DNA from: CBDHHC01 sp050633205
Lineage (GTDB): Bacteria; Pseudomonadota; Alphaproteobacteria; Rhizobiales; CBDHHC01
DNA: 30,742 nucleotides
NCBI GenBank assembly: GCA_050633205.1
Contig: JBOEGA010000139.1
Location: forward strand, 1-30,742
Direction of reading: 5' to 3'
Below, one piece after another: positions 1 through 7,921 of this stretch (position 1 is its first letter; the number at the start of each line of letters is the position of its first letter). A program made the translations under genes and the position numbers. Below the pieces are notes generated by a model. That model did not search any database and had not been told where the DNA came from. It saw only the letters and a program-made list of their open reading frames with translations.

Positions 1-816
1 GTTCTGCGTGATGACCAATTGGAGCCGGCCTACAAAGCTGAGTTTATAAGCCTGCCAGGTGAGGGAGAAATTGCCAGAGAGATCGGGCAGAATGTAAACC
101 CGGAAAACATTCATAAAGCCAAGCAGATGCTGTTGTCAGGCATATCAAAAGATATTCATGCTGGACTGGAAGAAGCTTATAAAACCCATGCTAACAGAGG
201 CAAATACACTGCAACAGCCAAAAGCGTAGGTAAACGTTCACTCAGAAACCAGTGCCTGAGCTTACTGGCTGCTTCCGGCAGCAGGGAAGACATGGTTCTC
301 GTCGTGGATCATTATAAAAAAGCAAAAAATTTGACCGACAAAATGGCTGCACTTAGTATTCTGACCCATAGTAATTCTGAAGAACGGGAAGAGATTTTTG
401 AGCATTTCTACGAAGAGTTCAAAGATGACCACCTGGTATTGGATAAATGGTTTTCTCTACAGGCCATGTCTTCAGGCAAGGATACTATTGAAAAAATCCG
501 GGCTTTGAAAAAGCACCCTAAATTCTCTTTGAAAACACCTAATCGCGTCAGATCTCTGATCGCATTCTTTGCCCAGAGCAACACAATGCATTTCAACTGT
601 GCATCAGGTGAGGGTTATCGGCTTGTAGCCGAAACAGTTCTGGAACTGGATAGCTTTAATCCGCAGATTGCTGCACGCCTGTGCGGAGCATTCAGAAGCT
701 GGAGAATTATGGAACCTGGCCGCCAAAAGCAGGCAAAAATGCAACTTGAAATTATTGCCGAACACAAGAAACTTTCAAGAGACACATACGAAATCGTCAC
801 AAAAACATTAGGTTAA
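1..816 (+). CDS. pepN: Aminopeptidase N, C-terminal part (5' end outside window)
   Basis: The frame is open from base 1 to a TAA at 814-816, so the gene enters from the left and only about 271 C-terminal residues are visible. They begin VLRDDQLEPAYKAEF and continue with LPGEGEIAREIG, which resembles the start of the C-terminal helical domain (DUF3458_C) of PepN, followed by alpha-helical repeat-like sequence to the end. PepN is an M1-family zinc aminopeptidase of about 870-880 residues that trims N-terminal amino acids from peptides in the cytoplasm. The HExxH zinc site lies outside the window, so activity cannot be judged. The TTG at 19 and other internal codons are not the real start. A strong hairpin terminator follows within 10 bases. 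Family assignment is good; it rests on the C-terminal domain only. Confidence 0.85.
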   Translation, partial: VLRDDQLEPAYKAEFISLPGEGEIAREIGQNVNPENIHKAKQMLLSGISKDIHAGLEEAYKTHANRGKYTATAKSVGKRSLRNQCLSLLAASGSREDMVLVVDHYKKAKNLTDKMAALSILTHSNSEEREEIFEHFYEEFKDDHLVLDKWFSLQAMSSGKDTIEKIRALKKHPKFSLKTPNRVRSLIAFFAQSNTMHFNCASGEGYRLVAETVLELDSFNPQIAARLCGAFRSWRIMEPGRQKQAKMQLEIIAEHKKLSRDTYEIVTKTLG

Positions 817-822
817 CTCCAT

Positions 823-861
823 AAACAGGCTGGCTCTATCCTTGATAACCAGCCTGTTTTT
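823..861 (+). terminator. Rho-independent terminator after pepN
   Basis: AAACAGGCTGG (823-833) pairs perfectly with CCAGCCTGTTT (849-859) across a 15-nt loop, and the right arm runs into five Ts. It starts 7 bases after the pepN stop, so it separates pepN from the carboxypeptidase gene downstream. Confidence 0.85.
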
Positions 862-958
862 ACCAATGGAAAGTTTTCTCTATCTTGCCAGAGGAGTACT
901 GGCTGTCTATAAAAAGAAAGAAAAAGAACCGTATAAACAGGCTTCTGGGAGAACTTAG

Positions 959-1984
959 GTGAGGATACGTTTGCTTCTTGCATGGTTAACCGTCTTATGG
1001 GTTAGTCTCGCACAATCAATGACAGCATCAGCAGCTGGCCCCGCAATACTTTTCGAGGCCGAAAGCGGTAATATTATATATGCCGAAGATGCAAACCGTC
1101 TCTGGTACCCGGCATCACTGACAAAAATGATGACTGCCTATATTGCCTTTGAGGAAATCAAGGCTGGCAGACTGTCATTAACCGATCAGCTGACAGCCAG
1201 TGTCCACTCAAGCAGACAGGCGCCAAGTAAAATAGGACTCCCGGTTGGCAGACAGATGTCTGTGGACCTCGGGCTTCAGACACTCATAGTAAAATCAGCC
1301 AACGATGTTGCTGTAATGATCGCAGAAAAAATCAGCGGTAATGTGCATGACTTCGCTGACAAAATGAATAAGACTGCCAGAAAACTCGGCATGAACCGGA
1401 CACGATACTATAATCCTAATGGTCTTCCTGACGGCCGCCAGATCACGACAGCGCGTGACCAGGGGTTGCTGGCTCAGGCAATCATCAAAAACTTTCCGGA
1501 ACATGCCCCTCTGTTTAAACAGATATACGTTCATGTCGGTAAAAGAAAGCTGCGCAGCCATAACGATATGCTTCGTAAATACGTAGGCTCTGATGGAATG
1601 AAAACCGGCTTTGTCTGCGCATCCGGCTTCAATGTAGTAACAAGTGCGACCCGCAACAAACGCCGCCTGGTTGCTGTCATAATGGGAGCAACAAACTCTG
1701 CAAAACGCAGAGTAAGAGCGATGAAACTGCTGAATTATGGCTTTGGAATTTATAAATGGAAAAATCTCTATGAGCCGGTAAACATCAAAAATTCAGCAGA
1801 TGGTATCAATGACCTGCGTGGCCCCAAAAATATGCGCTACACAGTTGCATCAGGCTCCTGTAACAGAAGAGCCGCTATTAAAAGGCGTCAGGCAAGACGC
1901 AAACTGAACAAAAAAGCAGCAGCAAGAAAGAAAGCTGTAAAGTCCGGAAAAGCAGCAAAAAAGAAAAACACAAAAAAGAAATAG
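959..1984 (+). CDS. Secreted D-alanyl-D-alanine carboxypeptidase (penicillin-binding protein 5/6-like)
   Basis: Peptidase S11 enzyme that removes the terminal D-Ala from peptidoglycan stem peptides in the periplasm. All three active-site motifs are visible: SLTK (S53, K56), SAN (S113-N115) and KTG (K215-G217). A signal peptide of about 25 residues ends near ASA. The start is GTG; GGGAGA lies 6 bases upstream and no better ATG is in frame. The C-terminus (about residues 304-341) is a very basic Lys/Arg/Ala tail that replaces the usual amphipathic membrane anchor and could bind anionic wall or membrane polymers (inference). The length of 341 aa is a little short of E. coli DacA/DacC because the C-terminal beta domain looks reduced. 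It stands as a single gene between two terminators. The exact dac paralogue name cannot be assigned. Confidence 0.92.
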   Translation: MRIRLLLAWLTVLWVSLAQSMTASAAGPAILFEAESGNIIYAEDANRLWYPASLTKMMTAYIAFEEIKAGRLSLTDQLTASVHSSRQAPSKIGLPVGRQMSVDLGLQTLIVKSANDVAVMIAEKISGNVHDFADKMNKTARKLGMNRTRYYNPNGLPDGRQITTARDQGLLAQAIIKNFPEHAPLFKQIYVHVGKRKLRSHNDMLRKYVGSDGMKTGFVCASGFNVVTSATRNKRRLVAVIMGATNSAKRRVRAMKLLNYGFGIYKWKNLYEPVNIKNSADGINDLRGPKNMRYTVASGSCNRRAAIKRRQARRKLNKKAAARKKAVKSGKAAKKKNTKKK

Positions 1985-1999
1985 CTCTCGTCTCAATAG

Positions 2000-2027
2000 A
2001 GGCAGCATTCCATTGATAATGCTGCCT
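2000..2027. terminator. Hairpin between convergent genes
   Basis: AGGCAGCATT (2000-2009) pairs perfectly with AATGCTGCCT (2018-2027) over an 8-nt loop. It lies between the plus-strand carboxypeptidase stop and the minus-strand stop at 2033, so it may serve both directions. The T tracts are short on both sides, so termination efficiency is uncertain. Confidence 0.6.
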
Positions 2028-2032
2028 TTGAT

Positions 2033-2371
2033 CTACCCCTTCTTGCCATCTTTAGAGGCTTGGGCCTGCTGGCATGGCTTCCCGAAAGCATTACAGATAT
2101 ACAGATCTTTGCCAGCCTGGCGGCAATCAACTTTACTATCCAAAGCTGTATGCCACTGGGCATAAGGATCTCCATGCTTCTTTTTAACAGCAGTCATCCA
2201 CTGAATTACTGCATTCATATTGGCAACAGACTGAACCCTGTTAGGGAAACCGTGACCAATAATTTTTTCTTCAAGGCATGCCAGCTTCGGTGTAGTTTCT
2301 TCCGCCAAAACAGCCTGAGCACTTGAAAATAATGCAATAAAAACAACCGCCATTATAGAAAACAGTCGCAT
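2033..2371 (-). CDS. Small secreted protein with four cysteines, function unknown
   Basis: 112 aa. A clear signal peptide (hydrophobic MAVVFIALFSSAQAVLA, cleavage near residue 23) precedes a mature domain of about 90 residues. Four cysteines (about positions 32, 82, 93 and 99) could form two disulfides in the periplasm. The pattern is Cys near the N-terminus, a central Trp-rich helix (IQWMTAVKKKHGDPYAQWH), then a Cys-x10-Cys-x5-Cys block. GAGGAGGT, a near-perfect ribosome-binding site, lies 5 bases before the ATG and fixes the start. I recognise no named family. It is transcribed separately from the gene to its right. Confidence 0.75.
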   Translation of the reverse strand: MRLFSIMAVVFIALFSSAQAVLAEETTPKLACLEEKIIGHGFPNRVQSVANMNAVIQWMTAVKKKHGDPYAQWHTALDSKVDCRQAGKDLYICNAFGKPCQQAQASKDGKKG

Positions 2372-2498
2372 AGGAATACCTCCTCACACACCTTTTAAAA
2401 GGCGATTGCGTCTACCTCTGTTGCAAAGGCAGACCTGACAGGAAGCAGACTACTGAAACTTTCCTAAGATTTAATGATGGGTCATATTTTAGATAACA

Positions 2499-3764
2499 CT
2501 ATGTTAACCGTCTCATTGCAACAGAAGCATTCACCCCGCCAAAACCAAACGCATTACACAATGCATTATGAACCTCCTTGGACTGGGAAACTTTCGGCAC
2601 AAAGTTACAGGCCTCCATCCCCTCATCAACCTGATTCAGATTCAATGTCGGTGGCAGCATTCCAGTGCGTAAAGCCATGGCCGTAAAAACAGCTTCAACG
2701 CCTCCTGCTGCTCCAAGCAGATGCCCGATTGCAGATTTTGTCGAAGAAATTGCGATATCCGAAAGATGATCACCAAATACCGATTTCATACCATTAACCT
2801 CTCCACGATCACCAACGAAAGTAGAGGTTGCATGTGCATTAATGTAATCAATATCAGTTCCATCACTGCCAGCCATTGCCAGACAGGCTTTCATGGATCT
2901 TGCTGCACCAGACCCATCTTCAGGCCCTGCAGTAAGGTGATAGGCATCAGCACTTGTACCATAGCCTGTCAACTCAACCAGAGGCATAGCACCTCTCGCT
3001 TCTGCATGTTCTAGAGTTTCCAGAACAATCAGTCCGGCCCCTTCTCCCAATACAAAACCATCTCTGTCTTTGTCAAAAGGCCGGGAAGCTGCAGCAGGAT
3101 TCTCGTTACTCGTAGACAAAGCCTTGGCCGCGCCAAACCCTGCTATGGTCAGACGATCAATACACGCCTCAGCTCCTCCAGCTAGAACAACATCAGCCTC
3201 GCCACTTTGCAGCATACGCATTCCGTCACCTATAGCCTGCAATCCTGCAGCACAGGCAGTTACAGGTGCCCCAATAGGCCCCTTAAACCCGTAGCGAATT
3301 GAAATATTCCCAGCCGCCAGATTTGCCAGAAAGGCTGGCACAACAAATGGAGAGATACGTCTGGCACCGCGGTTATCCAAAGTCCGTACGGCATCGGTGA
3401 TTACCGGAAAACCACCTATCCCGGTTCCTATAACGGTAGCTGTACGGTTCTTATCATTCTCATCTTCAGGTTTCCAGCCCGCCTGTGATAATGCCTCTTC
3501 TGCTGCTACAAAAGCATAAATCGTAAATAAATCTACTTTCTTGCGGTCCTTTTTTGAAACGACACTGTCAATATCAATTCCAAGAGGATCATCATCAGCT
3601 ACAGGAACCTGCCCTGCAATTTTAGTCGAAAGGTCCTCAACATCCACGCGGCTAATATTTCGAATCCCTGACTGACCCTCAATAAGCCTCTCCCATACCC
3701 CGGAAACACCACAACCCAACGGTGTAACCAGTCCCATACCAGTAATAACAATACGTTTATTCAT
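2499..3764 (-). CDS. fabF: Beta-ketoacyl-[acyl-carrier-protein] synthase II (FabF-type)
   Basis: 421 aa, full length for a KAS II condensing enzyme, which elongates acyl-ACP with malonyl-ACP in the cytoplasm. The Cys-His-His triad is intact: C171 in TACAAG, H311 in NAHATST and H348 in KSAIGHLLGAAGG, with the structural lysine K343. The C-terminal GFGGVNAS motif is also present. GGAGA lies 5 bases before the ATG. The gene follows a MarR regulator on the same strand with a 62-bp gap. It is not in a fab cluster: no acpP, fabD or fabG is nearby. It may therefore be a secondary, regulated KAS II rather than the main elongation enzyme; that is inference. The NAHATST variant of the usual NAHGTST supports an accessory paralogue. 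Confidence 0.85.
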   Translation of the reverse strand: MNKRIVITGMGLVTPLGCGVSGVWERLIEGQSGIRNISRVDVEDLSTKIAGQVPVADDDPLGIDIDSVVSKKDRKKVDLFTIYAFVAAEEALSQAGWKPEDENDKNRTATVIGTGIGGFPVITDAVRTLDNRGARRISPFVVPAFLANLAAGNISIRYGFKGPIGAPVTACAAGLQAIGDGMRMLQSGEADVVLAGGAEACIDRLTIAGFGAAKALSTSNENPAAASRPFDKDRDGFVLGEGAGLIVLETLEHAEARGAMPLVELTGYGTSADAYHLTAGPEDGSGAARSMKACLAMAGSDGTDIDYINAHATSTFVGDRGEVNGMKSVFGDHLSDIAISSTKSAIGHLLGAAGGVEAVFTAMALRTGMLPPTLNLNQVDEGMEACNFVPKVSQSKEVHNALCNAFGFGGVNASVAMRRLT

Positions 3765-3780
3765 GTGCTCTCCTATGCAA

Positions 3781-3792
3781 GTGTATATGCAC
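3781..3792. promoter_or_regulatory. Candidate MarR operator upstream of fabF
   Basis: GTGTATATGCAC; its reverse complement GTGCATATACAC differs by one base from the site before the marR gene (GTGCAGATACAC at 4275-4286). It is itself a near-palindrome (10 of 12 positions symmetric), lies 17 bases upstream of the fabF ATG, just before the ribosome-binding site, and contains a possible weak -10 (TATACA on the minus strand). Seen in sequence; operator function is inferred. Confidence 0.5.
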
Positions 3793-3826
3793 TAGTTCAA
3801 TAAAATCCTGATAGGAAAATTAAACC

Positions 3827-4258
3827 CTATAGGCCTCCTATTGCTGCTAGCGCATTCTGTATTTTATCCCAGCTCTCTTCGCCAACCTCTTCCCTGACAG
3901 CATCCTGAGCTTGAAGCCATAATGGGGAAATAGTCTCAATCAATTTTCGCCCGTCAGCAGATAGAATCACTTTCTGCGCTTTGCCCTGCTTATTCTCATC
4001 AGAACAAATAAGGCCACGCTCACGCAATAATGAAATATTCCGTGTTAATGCGCTTCTCTCAATTGAAAGCCAGTCAGCCATTTCACTGATAGATTTAAAG
4101 CCGCCACGATCAATAGCAAACAACAGGGAAGCCTGTATGGACTGAATACCATATGGATTCAGCAGCGCATTATAGCGTCGTGTAATAGCCCGTGCAGCTC
4201 GCCTGGTTTTCAAAACCAGGCATACGCTGGTAGGGTCATAACCCAGATCTCTTAACAT
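3827..4258 (-). CDS. MarR-family winged-helix transcriptional regulator
   Basis: 143 aa, the usual MarR size. A winged helix spans about residues 40-105: SISEMADWLSIERSALTRNI is the helix-turn-helix and LICSDENKQGKAQKVIL the wing, flanked by N- and C-terminal dimerisation helices. It is likely a DNA-binding repressor responsive to a small ligand. An in-frame TAA lies 9 bases upstream of the ATG at 4258, so this is the only possible start; no Shine-Dalgarno is visible, suggesting a short or leaderless mRNA. It lies directly upstream of fabF on the same strand, and both genes carry the same site, so the simplest model is control of itself and of the KAS II gene, perhaps in response to a fatty-acid-related compound (inference). 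Confidence 0.88.
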   Translation of the reverse strand: MLRDLGYDPTSVCLVLKTRRAARAITRRYNALLNPYGIQSIQASLLFAIDRGGFKSISEMADWLSIERSALTRNISLLRERGLICSDENKQGKAQKVILSADGRKLIETISPLWLQAQDAVREEVGEESWDKIQNALAAIGGL

Positions 4259-4271
4259 ATACGTTAGTTAG

Positions 4272-4289
4272 CATGTGCAGATACACATG
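4272..4289. promoter_or_regulatory. Candidate MarR operator upstream of marR
   Basis: CATGTG-CAGATA-CACATG is a perfect 6+6 inverted repeat with a 6-bp spacer, 14 bases upstream of the marR start codon. Its core GTGCAGATACAC recurs with one change before fabF at 3781-3792. Position and dyad symmetry fit autoregulation. Confidence 0.55.
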
Positions 4290-4342
4290 TCTAGTACAGC
4301 CATAGCACATTGGTATCTGGGATCGAATAAAATGGAGAAAAT

Positions 4343-4366
4343 GAGCCTACCAGGATTGATAGGCTC
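4343..4366 (-). terminator. Hairpin downstream of the 4378-4587 gene
   Basis: GAGCCTA (4343-4349) and TAGGCTC (4360-4366) form a 7-bp stem with a 10-nt loop. On the minus strand it is followed by ATTTTC, and it begins about 12 bases after the TAG-side end of the small gene at 4378, as expected for its terminator. Confidence 0.55.
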
Positions 4367-4377
4367 TTGTTGGGGGG

Positions 4378-4587
4378 TTACTGACTACTGAATTCAAGCC
4401 AGATCTTTTTTCCTGCCTCAATAGACTCGAGACTGGCTTGTGCAAGAACGAGATGTATCTCTACCTGTTGCCAGGTCTGGACACTTTCAAAAAAATCATC
4501 ATCCAGTGCATCTTCAATAAAAATTCCTTCTGGAGTACCTGAGATATCGCCCTCATCAAAGCTTTCTAAATAGCTTCTAAAATTCAA
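4378..4587 (-). CDS. Small acidic cytoplasmic protein, function unknown
   Basis: 69 aa, acidic, with no signal peptide or membrane segment. The start is TTG; GGAGA lies 6 bases upstream and no ATG is available in frame. The layout (aromatic N-terminus NFRSYLESF, central DDDFFESV, C-terminal helix ending IWLEF) faintly recalls the small YozE SAM-like fold, but I would not name it on this basis. A terminator-like hairpin follows. It is divergent from whatever lies in 4588-4900 and is not obviously coupled to marR or serA. Confidence 0.6.
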   Translation of the reverse strand: MNFRSYLESFDEGDISGTPEGIFIEDALDDDFFESVQTWQQVEIHLVLAQASLESIEAGKKIWLEFSSQ

Positions 4588-4646
4588 AATGAATCTCCTG
4601 AATCGTTTGTCAAATTACCAGTGTGCTCGAATAATATTCAGCAGCA

Positions 4647-4826
4647 ATGCACGAATTGTACATTCCTGAGCCATCAGAAAATGGCAGAATTCAACGATAT
4701 TGCGTTGAGGTTAGTTGGGAGGACAAAATTTGGAAAGACAACATGTTTGCTACCTTACAAAGGCATACCGTGATCGCAGAAGTATGGCCTTACATATTAA
4801 TCAAAGCTGATTATCTATCTATCTGA
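4647..4826 (+). CDS. Possible 59-residue protein, unrecognised
   Basis: An open frame from ATG 4647 to TGA 4824-4826 in the otherwise empty 373-bp gap between the small acidic protein and serA. The translation (starting MHELYIPEPSENG, with a central VEVSWEDKIW and the end AEVWPYILIKADYLSI) has a protein-like composition, but there is no Shine-Dalgarno before the ATG and no family I recognise. It is as likely to be chance or a gene remnant as a real gene. Nothing else was found in the gap apart from the serA terminator. Confidence 0.22.
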   Translation: MHELYIPEPSENGRIQRYCVEVSWEDKIWKDNMFATLQRHTVIAEVWPYILIKADYLSI

Positions 4827-4912
4827 ATAGTATGAACAGAGTATTACCTGAAAACTGAAATTCTCAATACATTTACCATCCGGGAAAAAACTTTCTCTTG
4901 ATACCACAAATA

Positions 4913-4938
4913 GAGACAGGTCCTGTTTGACCTGCCTC
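4913..4938 (-). terminator. Terminator after serA
   Basis: GAGACAGGTC (4913-4922) and GACCTGCCTC (4929-4938) form a 10-bp stem with one G-U pair and a 6-nt loop. On the minus strand it is followed by TATTTG. It lies 22 bases beyond the serA stop codon. Confidence 0.65.
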
Positions 4939-4960
4939 CATAACGAATTCTCAGGTTGGC

Positions 4961-6541
4961 TTAAAACTGCAATCGTTTTGCCTCAACGACATGCTCAAGT
5001 CCACGCACAGCTTCCAGAACATCATCAGGAATAGCAGCATCAGACTCGATTAATGCCAAGGCTTTAGCTCCGGCCTCGGAACGCCCCAGATTAAACGTAG
5101 CGATATTCACCCCTGCCTGCCCAAGTGTTGTTCCCAGCGCACCAATATAACCAGGCTGGTCTGTATTCTCGGTATAAAGCATATGTTCCCCAAGAGCCGC
5201 ATCCATATTGATCCCGCGCACCTGTATCAACCTTGGAATACCGTCTGAGAATACTGTACCCGCAACAGAACGTTCCTGTCGCTCTGTCTTGACAGTCAGA
5301 CGTACATAAGTTTCATATGCACCATCCTGACCGCGGGTAACTTCTTCAATGGCAATTCCCCGCTCTTTAGCAACAGCAGGAGCAGAAACCATATTAACTT
5401 CAGAAAGCATTGGGCGAAGCACACCGCCAAGGATTGCAGAAGTCAGCGCTTTCGTATTCATCTCGGCAACATCACCTGCATATTCAATACGAATACCCTG
5501 AACTCCTGTCTCTATGAGCTGACCGGCAAAAGAACCCAGTTGCTCAGCAAGAGTAACAAACGGTTTCAGACGCGGAGCTTCTTCAGCAGAGATAGACGGG
5601 AAGTTAATCGCATTTGTGATTGCTCCATTAATCAGAAAATCTGACATTTGTTCTGCAACCTGAACTGCAACATTTTCCTGCGCCTCGGAAGTCGATGCAC
5701 CCAGATGAGGTGTACAGATAACATTCGGCAAGCCAAATAATATATTTTCCTTAGCTGGCTCTTCTTCAAAAACATCAAAGGCAGCACCACCAACATGACC
5801 ACTATCAAGCGCAGCTCTCAGATCCGTTTCCACAACCAGACCACCGCGGGCACAGTTAATGATACGAACCCCTTTTTTGGTTTTGGCAAGCGCCTCAGCA
5901 TTAATAATATGGCGCGTCTTATCTGTTAGTGGCGTATGGAGTGTTATAAAATCAGCCCGTTTCAAAAGATCATCAAGCTCAACCTTTTCCACCCCGAGGT
6001 CAATAGCTCTCTCAGGCGTTAAAAACGGATCAAACGCAATAACTTTCATGCGAAGCCCGATACCACGATCGGCAACAATTGAACCAATATTACCGCACCC
6101 GATAACACCAAGCGTCTTGCCGGTAACCTCGACTCCCATAAAACGGGACTTCTCCCACTTGCCAGCTTGCGTAGAGCTGTTAGCTTCAGGGATCTCACGG
6201 GCCAGGGCCATCATCATTGAAATGGCATGTTCTGCTGTCGTAATGGAGTTACCAAATGGCGTATTCATTACGATGATACCGCGAGCGGTTGCGGCTTTTA
6301 TATCGATATTATCGACACCGATACCCGCCCGGCCGATAACTTTCAGATTTTTAGCAGCAGAAATTATTTCAGCAGTAGCTTTGGTTGCAGAACGAACTGC
6401 CAGACCATCATAGTCTCCAATAATCTCGGCTAACTCTTCCTTGCTAAGACCAACTTTAACATCAACTTCAACACCACGATCTTCAAAGACCTTTTTCGCA
6501 AGAGGACTCAGTTTGTCAGAAATCAATACACGAGCTGTCAT
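4961..6541 (-). CDS. serA: D-3-phosphoglycerate dehydrogenase
   Basis: 526 aa, the long form. It catalyses the first step of serine synthesis, oxidising 3-phosphoglycerate to 3-phosphohydroxypyruvate with NAD in the cytoplasm. The Rossmann motif is GVIGCGNIGS (145-154). The catalytic Arg-Glu-His set is R232 (INCARGG), E261 (FDVFEEEP) and H279 (TPHLGAST). After the catalytic core come an intervening allosteric domain (about 320-450) and a C-terminal ACT domain (about 452-526; MLYTENTDQPGYIGALG), the usual serine-feedback module. AGGAGA lies 6 bases before the ATG. It is the downstream gene of a serC-serA pair, 152 bp after serC, with a long inverted repeat in between. Confidence 0.97.
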   Translation of the reverse strand: MTARVLISDKLSPLAKKVFEDRGVEVDVKVGLSKEELAEIIGDYDGLAVRSATKATAEIISAAKNLKVIGRAGIGVDNIDIKAATARGIIVMNTPFGNSITTAEHAISMMMALAREIPEANSSTQAGKWEKSRFMGVEVTGKTLGVIGCGNIGSIVADRGIGLRMKVIAFDPFLTPERAIDLGVEKVELDDLLKRADFITLHTPLTDKTRHIINAEALAKTKKGVRIINCARGGLVVETDLRAALDSGHVGGAAFDVFEEEPAKENILFGLPNVICTPHLGASTSEAQENVAVQVAEQMSDFLINGAITNAINFPSISAEEAPRLKPFVTLAEQLGSFAGQLIETGVQGIRIEYAGDVAEMNTKALTSAILGGVLRPMLSEVNMVSAPAVAKERGIAIEEVTRGQDGAYETYVRLTVKTERQERSVAGTVFSDGIPRLIQVRGINMDAALGEHMLYTENTDQPGYIGALGTTLGQAGVNIATFNLGRSEAGAKALALIESDAAIPDDVLEAVRGLEHVVEAKRLQF

Positions 6542-6613
6542 GAATATTCTCCTGTAAGCCCGATATGATAACCAGACTTATATTTCCCAATAAAATTACA
6601 AAACACATAAATC

Positions 6614-6676
6614 AAAGCACGAACTGCCAGATCCCAACCCGGAGATTCATATGGTCAGCTATATTTTTCGTGCTTT
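6614..6676. repeat. Inverted repeat in the serC-serA intercistronic gap
   Basis: AAAGCACGAA (6614-6623) and TTCGTGCTTT (6667-6676) are perfect 10-bp inverted copies separated by 43 bases. In the serC transcript this would form a long hairpin between the two genes. It could attenuate or stabilise the mRNA so that serA is expressed differently from serC; the T tract after the right arm on the minus strand (GATTT) is weak, so a full terminator is unlikely. Confidence 0.5.
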
Positions 6677-6693
6677 GTTTATATGATAACGTG

Positions 6694-7863
6694 CTAACCC
6701 AGCGCTTGAGCTTTTGCTGAAGAGAACGCCCAGTCTAGCCAGGGGGTTAATGCCCCGACATCCGAAGCTTCAATCGTGGCTCCACACCAGATCCGCAGAC
6801 CCGCAGGTGCATCACGATAAGCTCCAATATCCAGGGCAACACCTTCCTGCTCAAGCAACGTCGCAATTTTCTTCGCAACAGTGCTTTGCTGATCGGCATC
6901 CAGCCCGGCAATATCAGGGTCCGTTATTTTCAGGCAGACCGAAGTATTGGACCGCGTCTCAGGATCAATAGCGAGAAAGTCCACCCAATCGGTCCTGGCA
7001 ACCCAGTCTGAAATCACTTTGGCATTGGCATCTGCACGTGCAATCAGGCCGCTCAGCCCACCAAGACCTTCTGACCATGAAAGAGCATCAAGATAGTCCT
7101 CAACACAAAGCAATGATGGCGTATTGATTGTGGAACCTTCAAAAGTACCACCAATAAGTTTACCACCTTTGGTAAGACGGAAAATCTTGGGTAATGGCCA
7201 TGGTGGTGTATAGCTTTCAAGACGCTCTACAGCACGTGGTGAAAGTACAATCATTCCATGTTGCGCTTCACCACCCAGAACCTTCTGCCAGGAGTAAGTC
7301 ACAACATCCAACTTGGCCCAGTCAAGATGCTGGGCAAACGCTGCGGATGTAGCATCGCAAATTGTCAGCCCGGCCCGGTCAGCCGCAATCCAGTCCCCAT
7401 TAGGAACCTTCACACCTGAGGTTGTACCATTCCAGGTAAAGACCACATCATTGTTAAAATCAACAGCACTGAGGTCAGGAAGTTCACCATAGTCGGCTTC
7501 CATCACTCGGACATTATCAAGCTTTAGTTGCTTTACAATATCCGTAACCCAGCCCTTGCCAAAGCTTTCCCAGGCAAGCACGTCAACGCCACGCGCACCA
7601 AGCATAGACCAGAGTGCCATTTCAACAGCACCGGTATCAGACGCAGGCACAATCCCGATAAGATAATCATCAGGCAGACCTAAAATCTCGCGAGATTTAT
7701 CAATCGCAAGTTTTAGCTTGGCCTTGCCCTCTTTCGCACGGTGTGATCGCCCAAGAGCTGCATCCTGTAATTTTTCGAGAGACCATCCCGGCCGCTTTGC
7801 ACATGGCCCGGATGAAAAATGAGAGTTTCCCGGACGAATGCCCGGTTGTATTGGGTTTGTCAT
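6694..7863 (-). CDS. serC: Phosphoserine aminotransferase
   Basis: 389 aa. A class V PLP-dependent aminotransferase that converts phosphohydroxypyruvate plus glutamate to phosphoserine, the second step of serine synthesis, and may also act in pyridoxine synthesis. K194 (YSWQKVLGGE) is the expected Schiff-base lysine, and D170 (TICDATSA) the residue that contacts the pyridine nitrogen. The N-terminal FSSGPCAKRPGW and the overall form match the alphaproteobacterial/archaeal SerC subtype rather than the E. coli type. The ATG follows GGAAGG held in the loop of a hairpin (7870-7885). It is the first gene of serC-serA. Confidence 0.96.
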   Translation of the reverse strand: MTNPIQPGIRPGNSHFSSGPCAKRPGWSLEKLQDAALGRSHRAKEGKAKLKLAIDKSREILGLPDDYLIGIVPASDTGAVEMALWSMLGARGVDVLAWESFGKGWVTDIVKQLKLDNVRVMEADYGELPDLSAVDFNNDVVFTWNGTTSGVKVPNGDWIAADRAGLTICDATSAAFAQHLDWAKLDVVTYSWQKVLGGEAQHGMIVLSPRAVERLESYTPPWPLPKIFRLTKGGKLIGGTFEGSTINTPSLLCVEDYLDALSWSEGLGGLSGLIARADANAKVISDWVARTDWVDFLAIDPETRSNTSVCLKITDPDIAGLDADQQSTVAKKIATLLEQEGVALDIGAYRDAPAGLRIWCGATIEASDVGALTPWLDWAFSSAKAQALG

Positions 7864-7918
7864 ATTACCCTATCCTTCCAGATAGCAAGCCCCTCGTTGG
7901 GGAGGGGTGGCCCACGAG
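7864..7918 (-). ncRNA. serC leader RNA (alphaproteobacterial serC motif)
   Basis: The 55 bases before the serC ATG hold two elements. The one nearest the gene is CTATC-TGGAAG-GATAG (plus strand 7870-7885), whose loop and right arm contain the ribosome-binding site. Upstream, two mutually exclusive stems are possible: CCCCTC (7890-7895) with GAGGGG (7902-7907), or CTCGT-GGG (7893-7901, one bulged base) with CCCACGAG (7911-7918). This matches what I know of the serC leader motif described in Alphaproteobacteria, in which the last stem overlaps the serC ribosome-binding site. The effector is not known to me. Identification is by position and structure, not by a covariance search. Confidence 0.72.
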
Positions 7919-7921
7919 ATG

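Noticed and set aside
2391..2402. Palindrome CCTTTTAAAAGG before the small secreted protein gene
   Set aside because: Simple A/T-rich dyad, a single copy, and no regulator nearby; too weak to call an operator.
4730..4810. 26-codon TTG frame behind a strong GGGAGGA
   Set aside because: Very short, overlaps the 59-codon frame, and the GGGAGGA also reads as ordinary codons of that frame.
5859..6413. 184-codon plus-strand frame opposite serA
   Set aside because: It lies fully antisense to the conserved NAD-binding and catalytic core of serA, and its Ser/Arg/Ile-rich translation looks like a reverse-frame shadow.
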